This document shows, piece by piece, positions 1 to 8,881 of a stretch of 64,000 nucleotides of DNA. This DNA comes from DAOTXS01 sp034433515 (GTDB lineage: Bacteria > Chloroflexota > Anaerolineae > UBA4142), in assembly GCA_034433515.1 (NCBI GenBank), contig DAOUAL010000096.1, positions 40,801 to 104,800 of the forward strand, written 5' to 3'. How positions within the stretch are numbered: position 1 is the first letter of the stretch; every line of letters starts with the position of its first letter. The translations under genes were made by a program, and so were the position numbers. The notes under the pieces were generated by a model. That model ran no database searches and was not told the DNA's origin. It saw only the letters and a list, made by a program, of their open reading frames with translations.

Positions 1-584
1 ATTTGATTTTGAGTCAACATCGAACTGGTAACCCAGCCGCCTTGAAATTCCAACAAGGCAAGCAATACACGGGGTCCCACGCTATATCGCTCTGCAACGA
101 GTTGAATAATTTGCGCACCGGTCAGCCAATCACCTTCCACGCGTTCACGATAGGCGGCGAGGTAACCGTTGTACTGATTTACAATTGCCGCTACATCAAA
201 CGTGGAATAAGCCGGGCTATAAACCACTTCGCTATCGGGAAGCAAAAAGGTATCTGGCGCAGATCGTGAAACAACAACAGGAATCTTGATTTGCTGACCG
301 ATTTGAAGCGTGTTGGGATTCGTGATGCTATTGATGCGCATCAGTTCATCCACCGACACATCGAATCGTATAGAAATTGCACCCAACGTATCGCCATTTC
401 GAATGATATAGGGTTCGTAAATCGTAACCGACACGGGCGTGGGAGTTGGTGGAGTGGGATTGGCAGTCGCCAGAACTGCCACTTTGGTTATGGCGGGTGT
501 TATCATCGAAGAATCGCTTTCGTTCAGCGAAGGGCGGCAGGCAACGACGGTCAAGAGAAGTAAGAATAGAGATATCGAACGCAA
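1..584 (-). CDS. LysM-domain lipoprotein, 3' part outside window
   Basis: Partial gene read leftward off the window edge; about 194 codons are present. The best start is a TTG at 584 with GGAG seven bases upstream. It gives a short lipoprotein signal (MRSISLFLLLLTVVAC), with lipidated Cys near residue 16, a Thr/Pro linker (NPTPPTPTPVSV), then a LysM fold with the typical YIIRNGDTLGAIS opening and a NPNTLQIGQQIKIP ending. After LysM comes a region ending PRVLLALLEFQGGWV, which in Chloroflexota proteins I know often precedes an M23-type peptidase domain; that part is not in the window. Likely a cell-wall-bound lipoprotein, possibly a peptidoglycan hydrolase. LysM call sure; enzymatic role a guess. 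Confidence 0.82.
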   Translation of the reverse strand, partial: MRSISLFLLLLTVVACRPSLNESDSSMITPAITKVAVLATANPTPPTPTPVSVTIYEPYIIRNGDTLGAISIRFDVSVDELMRINSITNPNTLQIGQQIKIPVVVSRSAPDTFLLPDSEVVYSPAYSTFDVAAIVNQYNGYLAAYRERVEGDWLTGAQIIQLVAERYSVGPRVLLALLEFQGGWVTSSMLTQNQ

Positions 585-776
585 ACATCAACTCCAAGAA
601 CAAGATGGGACTATTGTATCCGATTGTAGCGTAAAGGCAAGTCGCATCTGCAGTGGTGTTAATCGCCTACCCAAACCGGCGTGCTTGCTATTGTCCGTGA
701 CCTCACTGCACGCGGCGCCCGCAAACGATTAACAAAACTGGGTGAACACCAACACCCATGAGACGCGCATAAAATA

Positions 777-806
777 ACAAACGGCGCCCAAGGATTCATG
801 CGCCGT
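777..806 (-). terminator. Rho-independent terminator of the inositol operon
   Basis: Inverted repeat ACGGCGC / GCGCCGT with a 12-14 base loop, followed on the minus strand by a T-rich run (TTTGTTATTTTA). It lies just past the stop of the last gene of the leftward operon at 842. Confidence 0.6.
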
Positions 807-841
807 TATGTTTTCTATAACCCGCCGGATGACTCAACCGA

Positions 842-2038
842 TCAATTTGCCACGTATGTAATCTTGGCTTCGCTTCGATCGGTTTGCAAACGCAAGATAT
901 TTTCCGGCACTTGCTCCAACGAAATCTTTTTAGTGATCATCGGCGTCATATCCATTCCGTCCGCCATACATTCAATCACGCGCGGAAAGTTACCGTGCCC
1001 TGAATGCCCTTGCGCACCAATGATCTGGGCGCGCCGCACTTGTAACACTTCGCCGGTTACTGGCATCTTGGCTTCGGCGCGCGCCGTCACCACCACGCGG
1101 CTATTGAGCGTGCGACCCTCCCAGATTACGCGCTCGATGCCGGGATAAACTTGGGTAGGCAAGCCCGTTGCCTCCATAAACAAATCCGCGCCCATCCCTT
1201 CGGTGATTTCAAGCACACGTTCCGCAAAATCCTCCTTGAGTGGATTGATCACGTGGGTTGCGCCCAACCGTTTGGCAATTTCAGTCCGTTCAACTTGGGG
1301 TTCGGAAATGATTACTTTGGAGGCGCCCGCGCGTCGCAAAATGGCGCACGCTGCCAACCCAATGGGGCCGCCCCCCAGAATCACCACGCGGTCACCCGGA
1401 CGAATACCGCCGCCGCGTTCGATCACCGCGTTGTATGCCACACACGTTGGTTCAACCAGACTGCCGGCAAGAAAAAGATCATCGCCCTTGTAGCGCTGTG
1501 CCAATGGTTCCAAACTCCAAATCGTACGCGCCGGCAAGACGAGGTACTTGGTGTACGCGCCATTCACATTGAAACCCACTTCATCGAGTCGTTCGCAGTG
1601 ATTGGGATAACCATCCGCGCACGGGCGGCATTGCCCACACCACAGCATTTCTTCCGAGGTTACGCGTTCGCCCCCTTTGAACGGCTTGTTCGTACGTTTG
1701 TCAAACGCCTTTTTGCCGGCGGCAACCACCACGCCGGAAAATTCATGACCTAGGATGCTGGGAAAACCGGTCAAACCCGGATAGAAAATGTAACCTTCCT
1801 TGTCCATCTGCGCCATATGCACATCCGAGCCGCAGATGCCACACGCCTTGACCTCCAGCAAAACTTCTTCCGGTCCCGGCGTGGGAATATCATATTCCCG
1901 AATTTCCAAGCGGGGATTACGCCACACTTGACTACCTAGATAAGTTTGGCGACCTTCAACATCTTTAGCGCCCAGTTTAAATCCAGGCTTGGGCGCCCAA
2001 TCCGCCACGAGCGTTACGCCCGGCATTTTTTCTGTCAT
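842..2038 (-). CDS. iolM: Zinc-dependent dehydrogenase, scyllo-inosose 3-dehydrogenase-like (IolM)
   Basis: A 398-residue medium-chain zinc dehydrogenase. Visible motifs: CGICGSDVH (catalytic zinc Cys) near residue 70, GHEFSG, the structural-zinc segment CGQCRPCADGYPNHC, and the Rossmann motif GGGPIGLAA. The long N-terminal part and the phrase ILGHEFSGVVV after a YPGLTGFP stretch resemble from memory the Thermotoga maritima inositol-pathway enzyme IolM (TM0412), which oxidises scyllo-inosose. It is the last gene of the operon, 15 bases after the IolG-like gene, which fits consecutive steps: inositol to inosose to diketo-inositol. No IolN-like hydrolase is present here. Substrate assignment is an inference from remembered similarity and context. 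Confidence 0.72.
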   Translation of the reverse strand: MTEKMPGVTLVADWAPKPGFKLGAKDVEGRQTYLGSQVWRNPRLEIREYDIPTPGPEEVLLEVKACGICGSDVHMAQMDKEGYIFYPGLTGFPSILGHEFSGVVVAAGKKAFDKRTNKPFKGGERVTSEEMLWCGQCRPCADGYPNHCERLDEVGFNVNGAYTKYLVLPARTIWSLEPLAQRYKGDDLFLAGSLVEPTCVAYNAVIERGGGIRPGDRVVILGGGPIGLAACAILRRAGASKVIISEPQVERTEIAKRLGATHVINPLKEDFAERVLEITEGMGADLFMEATGLPTQVYPGIERVIWEGRTLNSRVVVTARAEAKMPVTGEVLQVRRAQIIGAQGHSGHGNFPRVIECMADGMDMTPMITKKISLEQVPENILRLQTDRSEAKITYVAN

Positions 2039-2053
2039 TGTATTTCTTCCTTT

Positions 2054-3061
2054 CTAGATTTCACTGACCTTGACCGGCCGATGTTCGCGGTACGACTTCC
2101 ACGCGGCATACCCGAGCACCACCGCAGCCCGTCCATCTGCGCCAGTCACTGGGACAGGTTTATCCTCGCGCACACAGCGACAAAACTCGCGCACCTCTTC
2201 CACGTAGCACGGCGCGTAACGATTCATAAAAAAGTACGGCAAGCGTGCCGAATGAAAACCTTCTTGGTTTCCTTTAATCACAACGTTTTCCACTTGATTA
2301 TCTGCCATCGCCACTCCATTTGAGCAAAAGACTTCGAGGCGTTGGTCATAACCGTACACGGCTTGCCGACTGTTATCAATCACCCCAATTGCGCCATTCG
2401 CAAACTTGAGCGTAACAATGTTCGTGTCCAGATCACCGATCGTCGCATAATCGGGCGCAACCAGTACATTGCCAATCGCGTACACCTCTTCGATCTCACC
2501 CACCTGATAGCGCGCCATATCGAAATCGTGAATTGTCATATCGAGAAACATGCCCCCCGACGTGCGCGCGTATTCGACGGGGGGTGGCTCCGGATCGCGG
2601 CTGGCGATGCGCAGAATGCAGGGGCGTCCGATTTCGCCGGACGCCACAAGGTCATGCACACGCCGAAAACTTTTGTCGAAACGCCGATTAAAGCCCACCT
2701 GAAACTTGACGCCATATTTTTTGACGGCGGCAAGCGCGCTATCCACATCGGCTAAATCAAGCGCGATGGGCTTTTCACAAAAGATGTGCTTGCCGGCGGC
2801 TGCAACATCTTGCACGATGAAAGAATGCGTGTCGGTATTCGTGGCAATGAGAACCGCCTCGATGCTCTTGTCGCCAAGCAAATCGTGATAATCGCGGACG
2901 ACGCGTTGGATGCCCAGTTCACCGGCGATGGCTTGCGCCACCTCCAAACGAATATCGCACACAGCGACCAAGTTGGCTTCTGGGATGAGGCGCGCGAGGT
3001 TGCGCGCGTGAACACTCCCCATCCGTCCCGTGCCAATGACGGCAATGTTCACGGGTCTCAT
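2054..3061 (-). CDS. iolG: Gfo/Idh/MocA oxidoreductase, inositol 2-dehydrogenase-like
   Basis: A 335-residue NAD-dependent oxidoreductase. The N-terminal Rossmann fold shows AVIGTGRMGSVHARNL; the family motif EKPIALDLADVD follows near residue 95, and the catalytic-type segment GGMFLDMTIHDFDMARY near 170 carries the D-x3-H of inositol dehydrogenases. I start it at ATG 3061, which directly follows the upstream stop (TAA-A-ATG); a TTG four codons earlier is possible. Translational coupling to the zinc dehydrogenase before it and the IolM-like enzyme after it supports a role in myo-inositol or a related cyclitol. Other Gfo/Idh sugars (e.g. glucose-fructose type) cannot be excluded. Confidence 0.8.
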   Translation of the reverse strand: MRPVNIAVIGTGRMGSVHARNLARLIPEANLVAVCDIRLEVAQAIAGELGIQRVVRDYHDLLGDKSIEAVLIATNTDTHSFIVQDVAAAGKHIFCEKPIALDLADVDSALAAVKKYGVKFQVGFNRRFDKSFRRVHDLVASGEIGRPCILRIASRDPEPPPVEYARTSGGMFLDMTIHDFDMARYQVGEIEEVYAIGNVLVAPDYATIGDLDTNIVTLKFANGAIGVIDNSRQAVYGYDQRLEVFCSNGVAMADNQVENVVIKGNQEGFHSARLPYFFMNRYAPCYVEEVREFCRCVREDKPVPVTGADGRAAVVLGYAAWKSYREHRPVKVSEI

Positions 3062-3062
3062 T

Positions 3063-4109
3063 TTATCCAACCTTCATCACAATCTTCATCGCGCTCTTGG
3101 GTTTGGGTTGCATAGTCTTGAGATCCAAACCCAAACATTCAAACGCGCCGATACCTTCGGTCAGCGGAATCACTTTGGTAAAGTACGGTTTCATATTGAG
3201 CCGCTTTTCTTGAAAGATGCGAATCGAAGGCACCATCGTATTCTGACCCAGATACAAGCCCAGAATCTTGGTTGCCCAGCGCGTAATATCATTCGGCACG
3301 ACCGTGGCTTTGATACTCGAATCCATGCCAAAGGGCAAGACCTTGCCGCCGGGCGTTACGCACTTGAGCGCCGTCTCCAAAGCGTTCCCCGTTGCTTCGA
3401 TCACAATGTCGGCTTTGCGGCCGTACGTAAACTCGGTAATCTTTTCGACGACGTCAACTTCGTTGGGATTCCAAACCGTGAGCCCGCATTCCTTGGCAAC
3501 GTTGATGCGGAACGGATCAATTTCCGTCACGGCAACTTTGGCGGCAATATTTTTAGCGAACTGGGCAAACAAGTAACCGATGGGACCAAAACCAATGACC
3601 ATCACATAATCGTAGGGCAACATTTGCAAGGTGTTCATCCCGTTGACAACCGTGGCGAGCGTTTCCACTTGCGTTCCCAGCACATCGTCAATTTCATCCG
3701 GCAACACATAGCATTGTTTTTCCGGCACCAGACAGTACTCGGCATAACCGCCATCGCGCATGACACCGAGCGCACTCGTTTTGATTTCGACACATTGACT
3801 ACTCATCCCCATCCGGCAGAACGAGCAAAAGCCGCAACGGATATTGTTGTCAATCGCCACGCGATCGCCGATTTTGACGTGGCGCACGTGCGAACCCACT
3901 TCGACCACTTGGCCACAAAATTCGTGTCCCAGCACTGTGTTCGGTTTGAAATGATGCTTGCCCTCTAGAATCTTGACATCGGTTCCGCAAATGCCAACGG
4001 CTTTGACTTTAAGCAACACGTCATCCGGTTCCTTGACCCTGGGAATGGGAATCTCGGTCAACTCAATCTTGCCCACCTCGCGGAACACCAGGGCTTTCAT
4101 CTTGTCCAT
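3063..4109 (-). CDS. Zinc-dependent alcohol/polyol dehydrogenase (MDR family)
   Basis: A 348-residue medium-chain dehydrogenase. Residues GICGTDVKILEG and GHEFCGQVVEVG bind the catalytic zinc; CGFCSFCRMGMSSQC has the four Cys of the structural zinc; the cofactor loop is GFGPIGYLFAQ. ATG 4109 is preferred because GAGGAGG lies seven bases upstream; ATGs at 4115 and 4100 are alternatives. It is the first enzyme gene after the LacI-type regulator and is coupled to iolG, so it probably oxidises a cyclitol or polyol that feeds the same pathway. It resembles sorbitol/threonine dehydrogenases in layout, but the exact substrate cannot be read from the sequence. Confidence 0.78.
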   Translation of the reverse strand: MDKMKALVFREVGKIELTEIPIPRVKEPDDVLLKVKAVGICGTDVKILEGKHHFKPNTVLGHEFCGQVVEVGSHVRHVKIGDRVAIDNNIRCGFCSFCRMGMSSQCVEIKTSALGVMRDGGYAEYCLVPEKQCYVLPDEIDDVLGTQVETLATVVNGMNTLQMLPYDYVMVIGFGPIGYLFAQFAKNIAAKVAVTEIDPFRINVAKECGLTVWNPNEVDVVEKITEFTYGRKADIVIEATGNALETALKCVTPGGKVLPFGMDSSIKATVVPNDITRWATKILGLYLGQNTMVPSIRIFQEKRLNMKPYFTKVIPLTEGIGAFECLGLDLKTMQPKPKSAMKIVMKVG

Positions 4110-4130
4110 ACACATTCCTCCTCGGATAAG

Positions 4131-5126
4131 TTATCCACACGGCGCAGACGACTCGCGCACGATCAATTTGCCTGCGATCATCACATTGTCCACTTTTTGT
4201 CCGTTTAGCAGATTCAAAAGCATTTTCATTGCGATGCGCCCCATTTCGTCTTTGGGTTGATGAATCGTGGTCAGCGCTGGATCCACGTACGCGGCAAAAG
4301 GAATATCATCAAACCCCACGATGGAGAGATCGGCGGGCACGCGGATGCCGTGCTGTTTCAAAATCGAGAGCGCGCCAATCGCAGTCATATCGTTATAACA
4401 AAAAATCGCGGTGGGGCGTGGCATGTGCTTGAGCAAATCTATCACGCCAACCGCACCTTCCGCGCGTCCATTCCCTTGCACAACCAACGAGGGATCGAAT
4501 TTGATTTTGGCTTGCGTCAACGCGCGACGATACCCGGTCAAACGATTCAGCGTAGAGGAATGACCTTGCGGACCCAGAATATGTCCAATGACCCGGTGAC
4601 CTTGCTCGATTAGAAAACGGGTCGCCAGGTGCGCGCCTTGCACATCATTCATGGCCACCGAATGGAGAAAAGCACCTCGGTGTTGGTTGTTGATGAGCAC
4701 AATGGGCACGCCGATTTCCTTGAGCATCGGTTTGTAGAGCGACCCGACCCGCGACGCCGCAACGATGACGCCATCCACCCGCCACTCGCGCAGGGCTTTG
4801 ACCAGATTCACTTCACGTTGAGGATCGTTGTGAGAGGTCCCGAGAAAGACTCGATAATGTTGATCACTTGCCACTTCTTCAATACCGCGCACCACTTCGG
4901 AGACAAAGGGATCGGCGATTGAAGTAACGATTACACCAATGGCACGGGTGCGTTGCGTAACCAGTCCGCGTGCAATGGCATTCGGGGTGTACCCCATCTT
5001 TTGGGCAAGGCGTTGAATGCGTGCGCGCGTCTCCGCGGCGATGAGGGGATTATCGGCGAGGGCGCGTGAAACCGTCGAGTGCGAGACACCAGCGGCTCTG
5101 GCAACATCTTTGATGGAAACTTTCAT
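4131..5126 (-). CDS. LacI-family transcriptional regulator
   Basis: 331 residues. The N-terminal helix-turn-helix with the hinge is standard (IKDVARAAGVSHSTVSRALAD, then GYTPNAIARGL); the rest is the periplasmic-binding-type sensor domain with the GFDDIPFAAYVDPALTTIHQP signature. It heads the operon of three dehydrogenases and has a perfect palindromic operator over its own promoter, so it probably represses the operon including itself until a cyclitol-type inducer is bound. It is not a GntR- or DeoR-type IolR. Ligand unknown. Confidence 0.9.
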   Translation of the reverse strand: MKVSIKDVARAAGVSHSTVSRALADNPLIAAETRARIQRLAQKMGYTPNAIARGLVTQRTRAIGVIVTSIADPFVSEVVRGIEEVASDQHYRVFLGTSHNDPQREVNLVKALREWRVDGVIVAASRVGSLYKPMLKEIGVPIVLINNQHRGAFLHSVAMNDVQGAHLATRFLIEQGHRVIGHILGPQGHSSTLNRLTGYRRALTQAKIKFDPSLVVQGNGRAEGAVGVIDLLKHMPRPTAIFCYNDMTAIGALSILKQHGIRVPADLSIVGFDDIPFAAYVDPALTTIHQPKDEMGRIAMKMLLNLLNGQKVDNVMIAGKLIVRESSAPCG

Positions 5127-5141
5127 CGTCGAATTTCCTTA

Positions 5142-5157
5142 TTGCACACGTGTGCAA
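5142..5157 (-). promoter_or_regulatory. LacI-type operator palindrome
   Basis: Perfect 16-bp palindrome TTGCACACGTGTGCAA. It has the central CG and the symmetry usual for LacI-family sites, and it covers the predicted transcription start just downstream of the -10 box. It probably mediates autorepression by the adjacent regulator. Confidence 0.85.
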
Positions 5158-5161
5158 ACGC

Positions 5162-5190
5162 AGTATAACAAAAATCAAAAGGGTTGTCAA
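5162..5190 (-). promoter_or_regulatory. Sigma70-type promoter of the lacI-dehydrogenase operon
   Basis: On the minus strand: -35 TTGACA (5190-5185), 17-base spacer, -10 TATACT (5167-5162). Near-consensus; start predicted at about 5154, inside the operator. Confidence 0.85.
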
Positions 5191-5216
5191 AACGATGAGC
5201 GACTCAAAGGCAACTA

Positions 5217-6101
5217 TCAAAACGCAGAGGGCTGTTTCAATTTCTCGTACAACGCTTGCGCTTCAGCCATCTCGCGGCGAAAGGGACCTTCGTTCTCTAA
5301 CTTCAAACTAGTGATTGCCGCCGCCCAAATCACGGCATCGCTGGGCGGCGCAACAAGCCGGCGCGCCACGTACGAGGCGGTGCAAGTATCCCCACGTCCA
5401 CTTCGGCCGCGCAATGCTTTGGGAACAAAGGGCGCTTCGTCAAACGCACCCTCATGATAAACAAGGACGCCGCCATTGTGCGTCAACAAAACTTCGCGGG
5501 ATCCAGACGCGGCAAGTTTGCGCGCCGCGCTCTGCCGATCCTCATCCCCAGTCATCAACCGCGCTTCCACCGCATCCGTTTTCAAAATAGTGACGTATTT
5601 CAAAACAGAGGCGCGATCTTGCCAACCCTCAGAGACCAACGTACCGTTCTGAGCGATGCGCAAAAAACCTTGCACATCGAGCGCGAGGATTTTCCCTTTC
5701 GACGCAAGCGTCTCAACGACTTGGGTTGGAACTTCACCGCGCACGGATGCACCCACAATGAACGCGCGCGCATCAATGTTCTCGATTTGATCCACGCCAA
5801 TTGGATCGGCTTGGCTGGTTAGTTCAATCGTGCGTTCGTCCAAGTTGGCGGTCGGATAAATCAAACGCAAACACGTTGAATGTTTGGATTCGCGTGCAAA
5901 CACGGTTACTCCGAGCCGCTCCAATTCTTCGACCACATGCCAGTCTTGACGCGCTAGACTAGTAACCACGGCGCCACGCAAGCCCATTCGCGCAATCACA
6001 TTCATACCAAAAAAGAATGCGCCGCCATCGTGCGTGAATGTCGAATGGGGGTACACAATGGTGTCCTTGGTGTAATGCCCGATGTAACAAATGTCAAACA
6101 T
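5217..6101 (-). CDS. PfkB-family carbohydrate kinase (copy 2)
   Basis: 294 residues. A ribokinase-like fold is shown by GGAFFFGMNVIARMGLRGAVVTSL in the N-terminal half (GG substrate segment) and by the catalytic RGRSGRGDTCTASY near residue 240, where the GD supplies the catalytic Asp. It overlaps the 3' end of the upstream paralogue by eight bases, so the two are translationally coupled. Archaeal myo-inositol 3-kinases belong to this family, and an inositol dehydrogenase operon lies immediately downstream, so inositol or a related polyol is a candidate substrate; this is inference only. The family also includes ribo-, fructo- and nucleoside kinases. Confidence 0.82.
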   Translation of the reverse strand: MFDICYIGHYTKDTIVYPHSTFTHDGGAFFFGMNVIARMGLRGAVVTSLARQDWHVVEELERLGVTVFARESKHSTCLRLIYPTANLDERTIELTSQADPIGVDQIENIDARAFIVGASVRGEVPTQVVETLASKGKILALDVQGFLRIAQNGTLVSEGWQDRASVLKYVTILKTDAVEARLMTGDEDRQSAARKLAASGSREVLLTHNGGVLVYHEGAFDEAPFVPKALRGRSGRGDTCTASYVARRLVAPPSDAVIWAAAITSLKLENEGPFRREMAEAQALYEKLKQPSAF

Positions 6102-6990
6102 GGCGGTGCGTTCCGTATTGATTCATCAACGCCATCACTTGCTCCATTGAACCATTCCATGGTCCCGGCTTTTCTTGTTTGAGTGTGGTTACGGCTGCCG
6201 CAAAGCGGCACGCTTCTACCGGTGATGCGCTCAAGCGCTTGCCCAAGTACGAAGCAAAACACGTATCACCGCGCCCGGTGCGCCCCGCCAGCGAGCGGGG
6301 AGTAAACGGCGCCGTGAAAATCTCGCCATCGGCAAAGACGGTAACGCCGGACGATTGCGTGAGTACGATTTCTTGGGGTCCATAGTCGCGCAATTTTCTC
6401 GCGGCGATTTTCAAATCCGTTTCGCCGGTCAACAGTTCTGCTTCCGCACGATCCACCTTCAAATATGTTACGTGCTTTAATCCTTCCGCCATTTGATCCC
6501 AATGCCGAAACACCAACGCATTGCCCTCCCGCACACGTACAAAACCTTGAATGTCCAACGCCACCGGCGCACGCGCGGCAAGCCACTTGAGCAAGGGCAA
6601 ATCTACCTCGCCGGCAATAATCGGTGCAATGATATTGAGATGTGCGCGTACCTCTGGTATTTCAGCGATTTGAATCGTACCCGCAAACCCTAATGGTTTG
6701 CAAATGCGCCGCTCCATATCGTTCGATTGGTACGTGTTTTCGATACCGGAGGTTTCCGGCGCCGGCGTCGCAAACACAGCAATCCCAGCTTGCTTCATCT
6801 CATCGAGCCGGAAAAAATCGCTGGGATGAAGCCGTGTAACGACTGCCACGCGCAAACCCATCCAACGTGCGACCATTCCACCAAAATACACGCCACCCCC
6901 AGATTCGATCTGGGCAACGCCATCTACCACGTTGCGATCTTTGGCAAAGTGGCCCACCAGCAAAAAATCGAATTCGTTGTCAAGTAACAT
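6094..6990 (-). CDS. PfkB-family carbohydrate kinase (copy 1)
   Basis: 298 residues, paralogous to the following gene. Motifs: DFLLVGHFAKDRNVVDG at the N-terminus, GGVYFGGMVARWMGLRVAVVT, and the catalytic LAGRTGRGDTCFASYLG near residue 235. Its ATG overlaps the stop of the phosphodiesterase gene (TAATG). The set phosphodiesterase-kinase-kinase suggests an alcohol is released from a phosphodiester and then phosphorylated, but the substrates are unknown. The two copies differ mostly in the substrate-binding N-terminal lobe, so they could form a heteromer or act on two polyols. Confidence 0.82.
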   Translation of the reverse strand: MLLDNEFDFLLVGHFAKDRNVVDGVAQIESGGGVYFGGMVARWMGLRVAVVTRLHPSDFFRLDEMKQAGIAVFATPAPETSGIENTYQSNDMERRICKPLGFAGTIQIAEIPEVRAHLNIIAPIIAGEVDLPLLKWLAARAPVALDIQGFVRVREGNALVFRHWDQMAEGLKHVTYLKVDRAEAELLTGETDLKIAARKLRDYGPQEIVLTQSSGVTVFADGEIFTAPFTPRSLAGRTGRGDTCFASYLGKRLSASPVEACRFAAAVTTLKQEKPGPWNGSMEQVMALMNQYGTHRHV

Positions 6991-7721
6991 TAGCCCACCA
7001 CTTGGCGCAAAACATCTGGTTTGTTCGTCATAATCGCGTTCACCCCCAGATCACACAATCGCTTCATCTCGGCTGGGTCGTCCGTTGTCCAGGTAGTGAT
7101 TCTCAATCCCTTGCTCTTTGCCCATGCCACAAACTGGGCATCCACCATTGAGCAATGCGGATGCAGGGCGGTCGCACGCGCCAGTGGACGCAACCATGCC
7201 CGCCGCAAATACAGGGGCAGATGGGGTGCATAAAGCAACCCACGAGGCAAACGTGGTTCAAGCACAAACATTCGTTGCAAGGCAAAGGGATTGAACGATG
7301 AAATGATCACATTGTCGAAGGTGCCGGTGTCTTGAATCACCGCGAGCGTGGCCGCTTCGATCCCATCCGTTTTGAGCGTTGTGCTTTTCAATTCGATGTT
7401 GACAATGCCGCGCTTGCCAACCGCGCGTAGCACCTCGGCGAGCGTTGGAATTTTTTCGCCGCGATAGTTGTCAAATTTGTAACTCGTATCCAATTGTTTG
7501 ATTTCTTCAAGCGTCATCGTCTTGACCACACCACGCCCATTCGTCGTGCGATCTACCGTGTCATCGTGGATGACAACCGGGACGCCGTCCTGCGTCAGCC
7601 TAATATCCAATTCGATTCCATCCGCGCCCATTTCAAACGCCAGATTGAACGCGGCGAGTGTGTTTTCCGGCGCGTACGCGCTTGCACCACGATGAGCAAG
7701 AACAAGAGGTTTCATAATCAT
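6990..7721 (-). CDS. Glycerophosphodiester phosphodiesterase (GDPD/UgpQ family)
   Basis: About 243 residues. The family signature is complete: LAHRGASAYAPENTLAAF (His-Arg and Glu-Asn), then ELDIRLTQDGVPVVIHDDTVDRT with the metal-binding Glu/Asp and the second His. The C-terminal TIM-barrel end has TTWTTDDPAEMKRLCDLGVNAIMTNKPD. It hydrolyses glycerophosphodiesters to an alcohol plus glycerol 3-phosphate. No signal peptide, so it is cytosolic. Start ATG 7721 (GGAG four bases upstream) or ATG 7715; a GTG at 7733 is less likely. First gene of the operon with the two PfkB kinases. Confidence 0.9.
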   Translation of the reverse strand: MIMKPLVLAHRGASAYAPENTLAAFNLAFEMGADGIELDIRLTQDGVPVVIHDDTVDRTTNGRGVVKTMTLEEIKQLDTSYKFDNYRGEKIPTLAEVLRAVGKRGIVNIELKSTTLKTDGIEAATLAVIQDTGTFDNVIISSFNPFALQRMFVLEPRLPRGLLYAPHLPLYLRRAWLRPLARATALHPHCSMVDAQFVAWAKSKGLRITTWTTDDPAEMKRLCDLGVNAIMTNKPDVLRQVVG

Positions 7722-7858
7722 CTGACTCCGCACGAGATTTTGTGTTCATAACTTATTGTATGCGGTTCAAAGTGGAACGCAAAATTGCTAGTACCGTCAA
7801 CTCACTTGCATACCAACGCCATCTCTCCTACAATCCAAACAGAAATCAGGAGGTTACA

Positions 7859-8881
7859 TTGAAGTATCGTCTCGTCATTCACCTTGGCTTGATTGTGCTT
7901 GCCATTGCCCTTGTCCCCAATCTATTATCGCCTTCAACGATCACTTCTGCCAAATTGCCAACTGCCTCTTCCACGATATTCCTTCCGTTCGTCCAAGGCG
8001 GTGCAACAGTAAACCTAGGCCCTACGCTCGCCGGGTGTCCGATGTTTCCGGCAAATAATATCTGGAACGCGCGCGTGGACACGTTACCCATAGACCCAAT
8101 GTCGAACACGTACATCAACGCCATTGGCGCAAATACAACGTTGCATCCGGATTTTGGTTCGGGACTATGGAACGGCGGACCAATCGGCATCCCGTTCAAC
8201 CTTGTGCCCGGCTCGCAACCGCTCGTGCCAATCACTTTTGATTATGCCGGTGAAAGCGATCCCGGACCCTATCCCATTCCATCCAACCCAGCGATGGAGT
8301 ACGGCAGCGATCATCACGTCCTTATACTCGACACAACGCGTTGCATTCTTTACGAAACCTGGGACACGCGCTACAACAATGGCTGGCAAGCCGGGTCGGG
8401 TGCCAAATTCGATTTGAACTCCAACACCTTGCGTCCCGCCGGCTGGACATCGGCGGATGCTGCCGGCTTGGCGATCTTGCCCGGCTTGGTACGCTATGAC
8501 GAAGTTGCCGCCGGCGAAATCAAACACGCCATTCGTTTTACGATTGATGGAACAAACAACACGTACCTCTGGCACGCGCGACATCGCACCAATTATCATT
8601 ACAGTGCCAACAAGCCGCCCATGGGACAGCGCTTTCGCTTAAAAGCCACTTTTGATATTTCGACGTTCTCTCCGCCGGTTCAAGTGATCTTGACGGCATT
8701 CAAACGTTATGGCATTATCGTCGCTGATAACGGCAGCAATTGGTACATCAGCGGCGTGCCCGACCCACGCTGGAACGATGATCTGCTCGTTTCGGAATTT
8801 CGACGCGTGCGCGGCTCGGATTTTGAAGCCGTGAATGTTTCCGGTTTGATGCTCGATCCCAATTCAGGACAGACCCGATGA
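7859..8881 (+). CDS. Secreted protein of unknown function
   Basis: 340 residues. The start is set by AGGAGG five bases before a TTG at 7859; no ATG fits. The N-terminus is a signal peptide or membrane anchor (about residues 5-22). The mature part contains FPANNIWNARVDTLPIDP, LHPDFGSGLWNGGPIGIPF, the histidine-containing YGSDHHVLILD, AAGLAILPGLVRYDEV and HAIRFT. I recognise this as a conserved exported family seen in Chloroflexota and actinobacteria but know no assigned function. It overlaps the next gene by four bases (ATGA), so the two are co-expressed. Confidence 0.7.
   Translation: MKYRLVIHLGLIVLAIALVPNLLSPSTITSAKLPTASSTIFLPFVQGGATVNLGPTLAGCPMFPANNIWNARVDTLPIDPMSNTYINAIGANTTLHPDFGSGLWNGGPIGIPFNLVPGSQPLVPITFDYAGESDPGPYPIPSNPAMEYGSDHHVLILDTTRCILYETWDTRYNNGWQAGSGAKFDLNSNTLRPAGWTSADAAGLAILPGLVRYDEVAAGEIKHAIRFTIDGTNNTYLWHARHRTNYHYSANKPPMGQRFRLKATFDISTFSPPVQVILTAFKRYGIIVADNGSNWYISGVPDPRWNDDLLVSEFRRVRGSDFEAVNVSGLMLDPNSGQTR

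Noticed and set aside
346..603. 85-residue minus-strand open frame near the left edge
   Set aside because: It is a different frame of the LysM lipoprotein gene; it has no family text, while the true frame has signal, linker and LysM.
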